Shown here one piece after another: positions 61,566-64,000 of a DNA stretch of 64,000 bases. The notes under the pieces were generated by a model that saw only the letters and a program-made list of their open reading frames with translations, did no database searches and was not told the DNA's origin. Positions within the stretch are counted from its first letter, which is position 1. Each line of letters begins with the position of its first letter. Both the position numbers and the translations under genes were made by a program. The stretch comes from Alviniconcha marisindica (Eukaryota > Mollusca > Gastropoda > Provannidae): the NCBI GenBank assembly GCA_018857735.1, contig JABMCL010002100.1:823501-887500 (forward strand). The letters run 5' to 3'.

Positions 61566-62431
61566 GCAAATGGAAACAGCAGAGGAAGCGGCCCTCTATA
61601 TAATTATGTGGCTGTGCAAATCACGCTGTACTCAAAGTGAAATTCCTGATCAGCTCTGGGCAGCGTTGTCTGGAAAACACGGATATTTGAGCTGCTGCAC
61701 CACGCAACGTCGCTGCTGGTCCAGGAAATCACGCAACTCGATTCTTCCGCTGGGCCATTCAACTGTATGATTGCAATCAGCTTAGCTCGTTTAATTAATG
61801 TTCATGCACTGATTACGTTTGTCGATATGTACATGAACGTGGATCAACTTTGTTTCAAGCAACTGTATTTAAGAGTTGACTGAATGTCCACCTTTCTTCC
61901 TCATACGAGTCATAGTGTTAGACTCCTTCCTACCAAAGAAGGTGAAAATTGTTTCAACTGCCTCCCATCAAACTATCCCTACAGCCCCCTTTTGTTCTTC
62001 CGCTGGATCCCTTCTATGTTTATTTGTCTAACCCGTCTTCTTTTCTCGTTTTCATTTGTATATTTTATATATCCTGCACCACGAGCACGCTGCACATGTT
62101 TTTAAGCACACTACACAACAAAACAAAAAATGGACAGTCGTCATCACGTCCAGATTCACGCGCCTGCATTTCTCACTGGCCACTATCCTGCAGCTACAAC
62201 ACGACGATGAAACTGAGTTTTCATTGAAAGAAAAAAAGAAAAAAGCCCCAAAACCTTTTCAGCTTTCTGGCCTTGGTCAAATGGTGGCTAATCAGACCTC
62301 TCCCTCCTTCTTCGTCCGGAGGGTGCTTGTTCTAAGGAGGATGCACGCGCACGAATGTTATCGATCCCCTTTCTCGAGGTAGCTTTGAAAGTCTTGTCAC
62401 TTCCTACAATCAAACGACACTTATTGTTCCG

Positions 62432-62444
62432 GTTGCCAGGCAAC
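62432..62444. promoter_or_regulatory. X-box-like inverted repeat (possible RFX site)
   Basis: GTTGCCAGGCAAC: perfect GTTGCC/GGCAAC half-sites with a one-base spacer, matching the RFX X-box pattern (two half-sites, 1-3 base spacer). It sits in a CpG-richer patch (62300-62530). Binding is inference. Confidence 0.4.
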
Positions 62445-62554
62445 CCCTGGAAGGTTAGCGGTCTCGGTCTCGGGCGACTTTGCGGCAGCTCTCCCTCCAT
62501 GTGTCCATAACCACCAGGGCTACGCAGTGCACGCAAAAAGATGGCACGATACGC

Positions 62555-62670
62555 ACGTTAAAGATCCAGCAGACCATGTCAGAGTTGGGTGGATTATGGA
62601 AACACCGAATAACCCTGCATGCACTGAAAGTGTGAAGCGACTTCCGAAGGCTGAAGTTGGACACTACGGG
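62555..62670 (+). mobile_element. Dispersed repeat, copy 2
   Basis: 'ccatgtcagagttgggtgga', 'catgcactgaaagtgtgaag' and 'cgacttccgaaggctgaagt' follow the same order as the minus-strand copy at 12730-12895. Confidence 0.6.
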
Positions 62671-62787
62671 GCTGAAGAACCCGGGTCACGGTGCGGGAGA
62701 CGTTCTTCACCAAGCAGAGACACTACGAGGATGTGTTCACACTCCAGTTCAACTTCAAGCAGCGACCACTGCCCGCCACCGCTATCT

Positions 62788-63792
62788 TTAGTTGATTATC
62801 TTAGGTTTTGATTTCTCTTCCTTCATCCCGCTGTCTGCCCAATCGTCCCTCCCCGCTCCCACTCTCCTCTCTGGACTCGGAGTCACACTATGCGGCTCTG
62901 GGAGTGAGACACCTCCCCTGGGGGGAAATGCAATGCCAAAATCTAAGCATCCACTCAGACCCAGATTTGTGCTTTGTTGTTGTTGTTGTTGTTGTTTTGT
63001 TACAGTGATTGTGCTTGTCTGTCCACTTTCCTTTATGCCATACAAGCGCACCATCAGTTGAGGATATTTGGGGCTCCACCAGTATATGAAAGAAGAAGGG
63101 TGGTTCTGGTTAGCCATGGCGACGATACAGCCTCCAAAATCTACACTGAAGCAACATGCTCCAGGTGTTTTATATGTACCTAAAGACGGAAGGAAAGAAA
63201 TAACCTTGTAAATTGAGAAAGGCCCCCCCCCCCCCCGCCCCACACACACACAAGCAAGCCCAAATGCACACACACGCAGAACACACACACGTCTTGTGAA
63301 CAGGACAGAGAAAAGGGCGAGTGTCTGTCTTGGAATGTCAAGGGGTTTCTCAGACTCAGCAGAGGTAATTCCAAACTCCAAGCACTGGTTTACAAAATCC
63401 TTCCTCCTTGGAGGACGGTGCCGGAAAGTGAGGCTAGGGGTGTGAGGGAGATCCTCAGGGTCTGCCAGAATAAGTGAATGCTGGTTTGGAGCTACTTTAT
63501 TTAAGTTAAGAAGAGGGGCAGACCATGTTCCTGCTTGGCATGGGATGGCTTTTGTAAGCACTGAAATAAGCCCTGGTAGTTCTAGGGCAGTCTTTTGCCA
63601 GTCACTACGTAACACCGTGCAGCTTCTCGTTCTGCTGACATGTGCACAATGTGCATTGATCTGCAGGAGTGACATACCAAATATCATGGTATGATGTGAT
63701 ATTATATTAGGACCAGCCTGTCCCCTTAAAAAAAAAAAAAAAAAAAAAGGGGGGGGGGGGGGGAGCAGAGGAAAGAGCACACGTTTTGACAT
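62788..63792 (-). CDS. Unexplained 334-codon open frame (hypothetical, low support)
   Basis: An uninterrupted minus-strand frame that starts beside a poly-A/poly-G run and crosses a CA-rich tract, both signs of non-coding sequence. Inside it, an ATG with a good initiation context (gccATGG, about 63121) opens MANQNHPSSFIYWWSPKYPQ and continues through a run of seven or eight Gln to the stop. I recognise no domain. It could be a 5' exon of the POU6F transcript, a separate small gene or chance. Confidence 0.15.
   Translation of the reverse strand: MSKRVLFPLLPPPPPFFFFFFLRGQAGPNIISHHTMIFGMSLLQINAHCAHVSRTRSCTVLRSDWQKTALELPGLISVLTKAIPCQAGTWSAPLLNLNKVAPNQHSLILADPEDLPHTPSLTFRHRPPRRKDFVNQCLEFGITSAESEKPLDIPRQTLALFSVLFTRRVCVLRVCAFGLACVCVGRGGGGPFSIYKVISFLPSLGTYKTPGACCFSVDFGGCIVAMANQNHPSSFIYWWSPKYPQLMVRLYGIKESGQTSTITVTKQQQQQQQSTNLGLSGCLDFGIAFPPRGGVSLPEPHSVTPSPERRVGAGRDDWADSGMKEEKSKPKIIN
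63727..63763. repeat. Poly-A followed by poly-G run
   Basis: About 21 A then about 14 G. Homopolymer junctions like this, and the long C/G runs at 15031-15056, 18541-18568 and 46156-46176, are also places where sequence accuracy may be low. Confidence 0.8.
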
Positions 63793-64000
63793 GTTGACAG
63801 TTCCGCCTGTTTTATATTGTTCGCTCTGACTTTAGCTTAAGTTCTCTGTCCTGAAGTAACACTACTATGACTGAATGTTTATCAAGACTTAAGTGTGTAA
63901 AAGAAGCAGGGAAGAGGAGTGGGGATGGGGACTGGTAAGCCCTTTCTTAGGGTTGCAAGTATTTATGAACGTGCATAAACTATAAAAGGTGCATCAGTCA

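Overview
The window is eukaryotic nuclear DNA from an animal. Two long, intron-rich genes carry clear metazoan protein families. The surroundings hold (CA/TG)n microsatellites, many minisatellites and tRNA-derived SINEs with the 'agctcagtggttagagcg' head and 'gactgggcgttaaa'-type tails. The tails and repeat texture suggest a lophotrochozoan, most likely a gastropod mollusc; that assignment is inference, not proof. No bacterial, viral, CRISPR or plasmid feature was seen.

Region 1 (1465-24884, + strand) is a HECW-type NEDD4-family E3 ubiquitin ligase gene. I could phase 24 consecutive exons, all reading-frame compatible, giving 1,616 residues plus a stop. The 5' exons lie outside the window. 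Order: C2 domain, long low-complexity proline-rich exon, WW1, HECW helical box, WW2, linker and HECT domain. The catalytic Cys lies 32 residues from the end, the same spacing as in human HECW1/2.

Region 2 (about 24.9-44.1 kb) has no convincing protein-coding gene. It holds the HECW 3' UTR, minisatellites, dispersed repeats and probably the 3' UTR of the next gene. By eye the + strand changes from T-rich to A-rich near 34-35 kb, as expected if two long 3' UTRs converge there.

Region 3 (54701-44127, - strand) is a POU class 6 (POU6F2-like) transcription factor gene. Eight phased exons plus one candidate 54-codon cassette encode Gln/Ser/Ala/Thr-rich regions, then the POU-specific domain and POU homeodomain, ending in a stop shortly after helix 3. 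Earlier 5' exons were not identified. About 55.5-64 kb holds repeats, a SINE, a CpG-richer patch with an RFX-like X-box, and one unexplained 334-codon minus-strand open frame.

The most striking pattern is not a gene. In both genes, introns contain tandem arrays or decayed copies of the neighbouring exon edge, including the splice site. The POU6F homeodomain exon has a donor array (45.04-45.56 kb). POU6F exons have acceptor arrays at 54.70-55.47 kb and 52.1-52.4 kb. HECW introns 1 and 9 carry degenerate copies of exons 1, 2 and 10. A second striking feature is a 72-bp minisatellite in a HECW intron with twelve intact POU octamers, close to a POU gene. HECW and POU6F as convergent neighbours also matches human HECW1 and POU6F2 both lying on 7p14.
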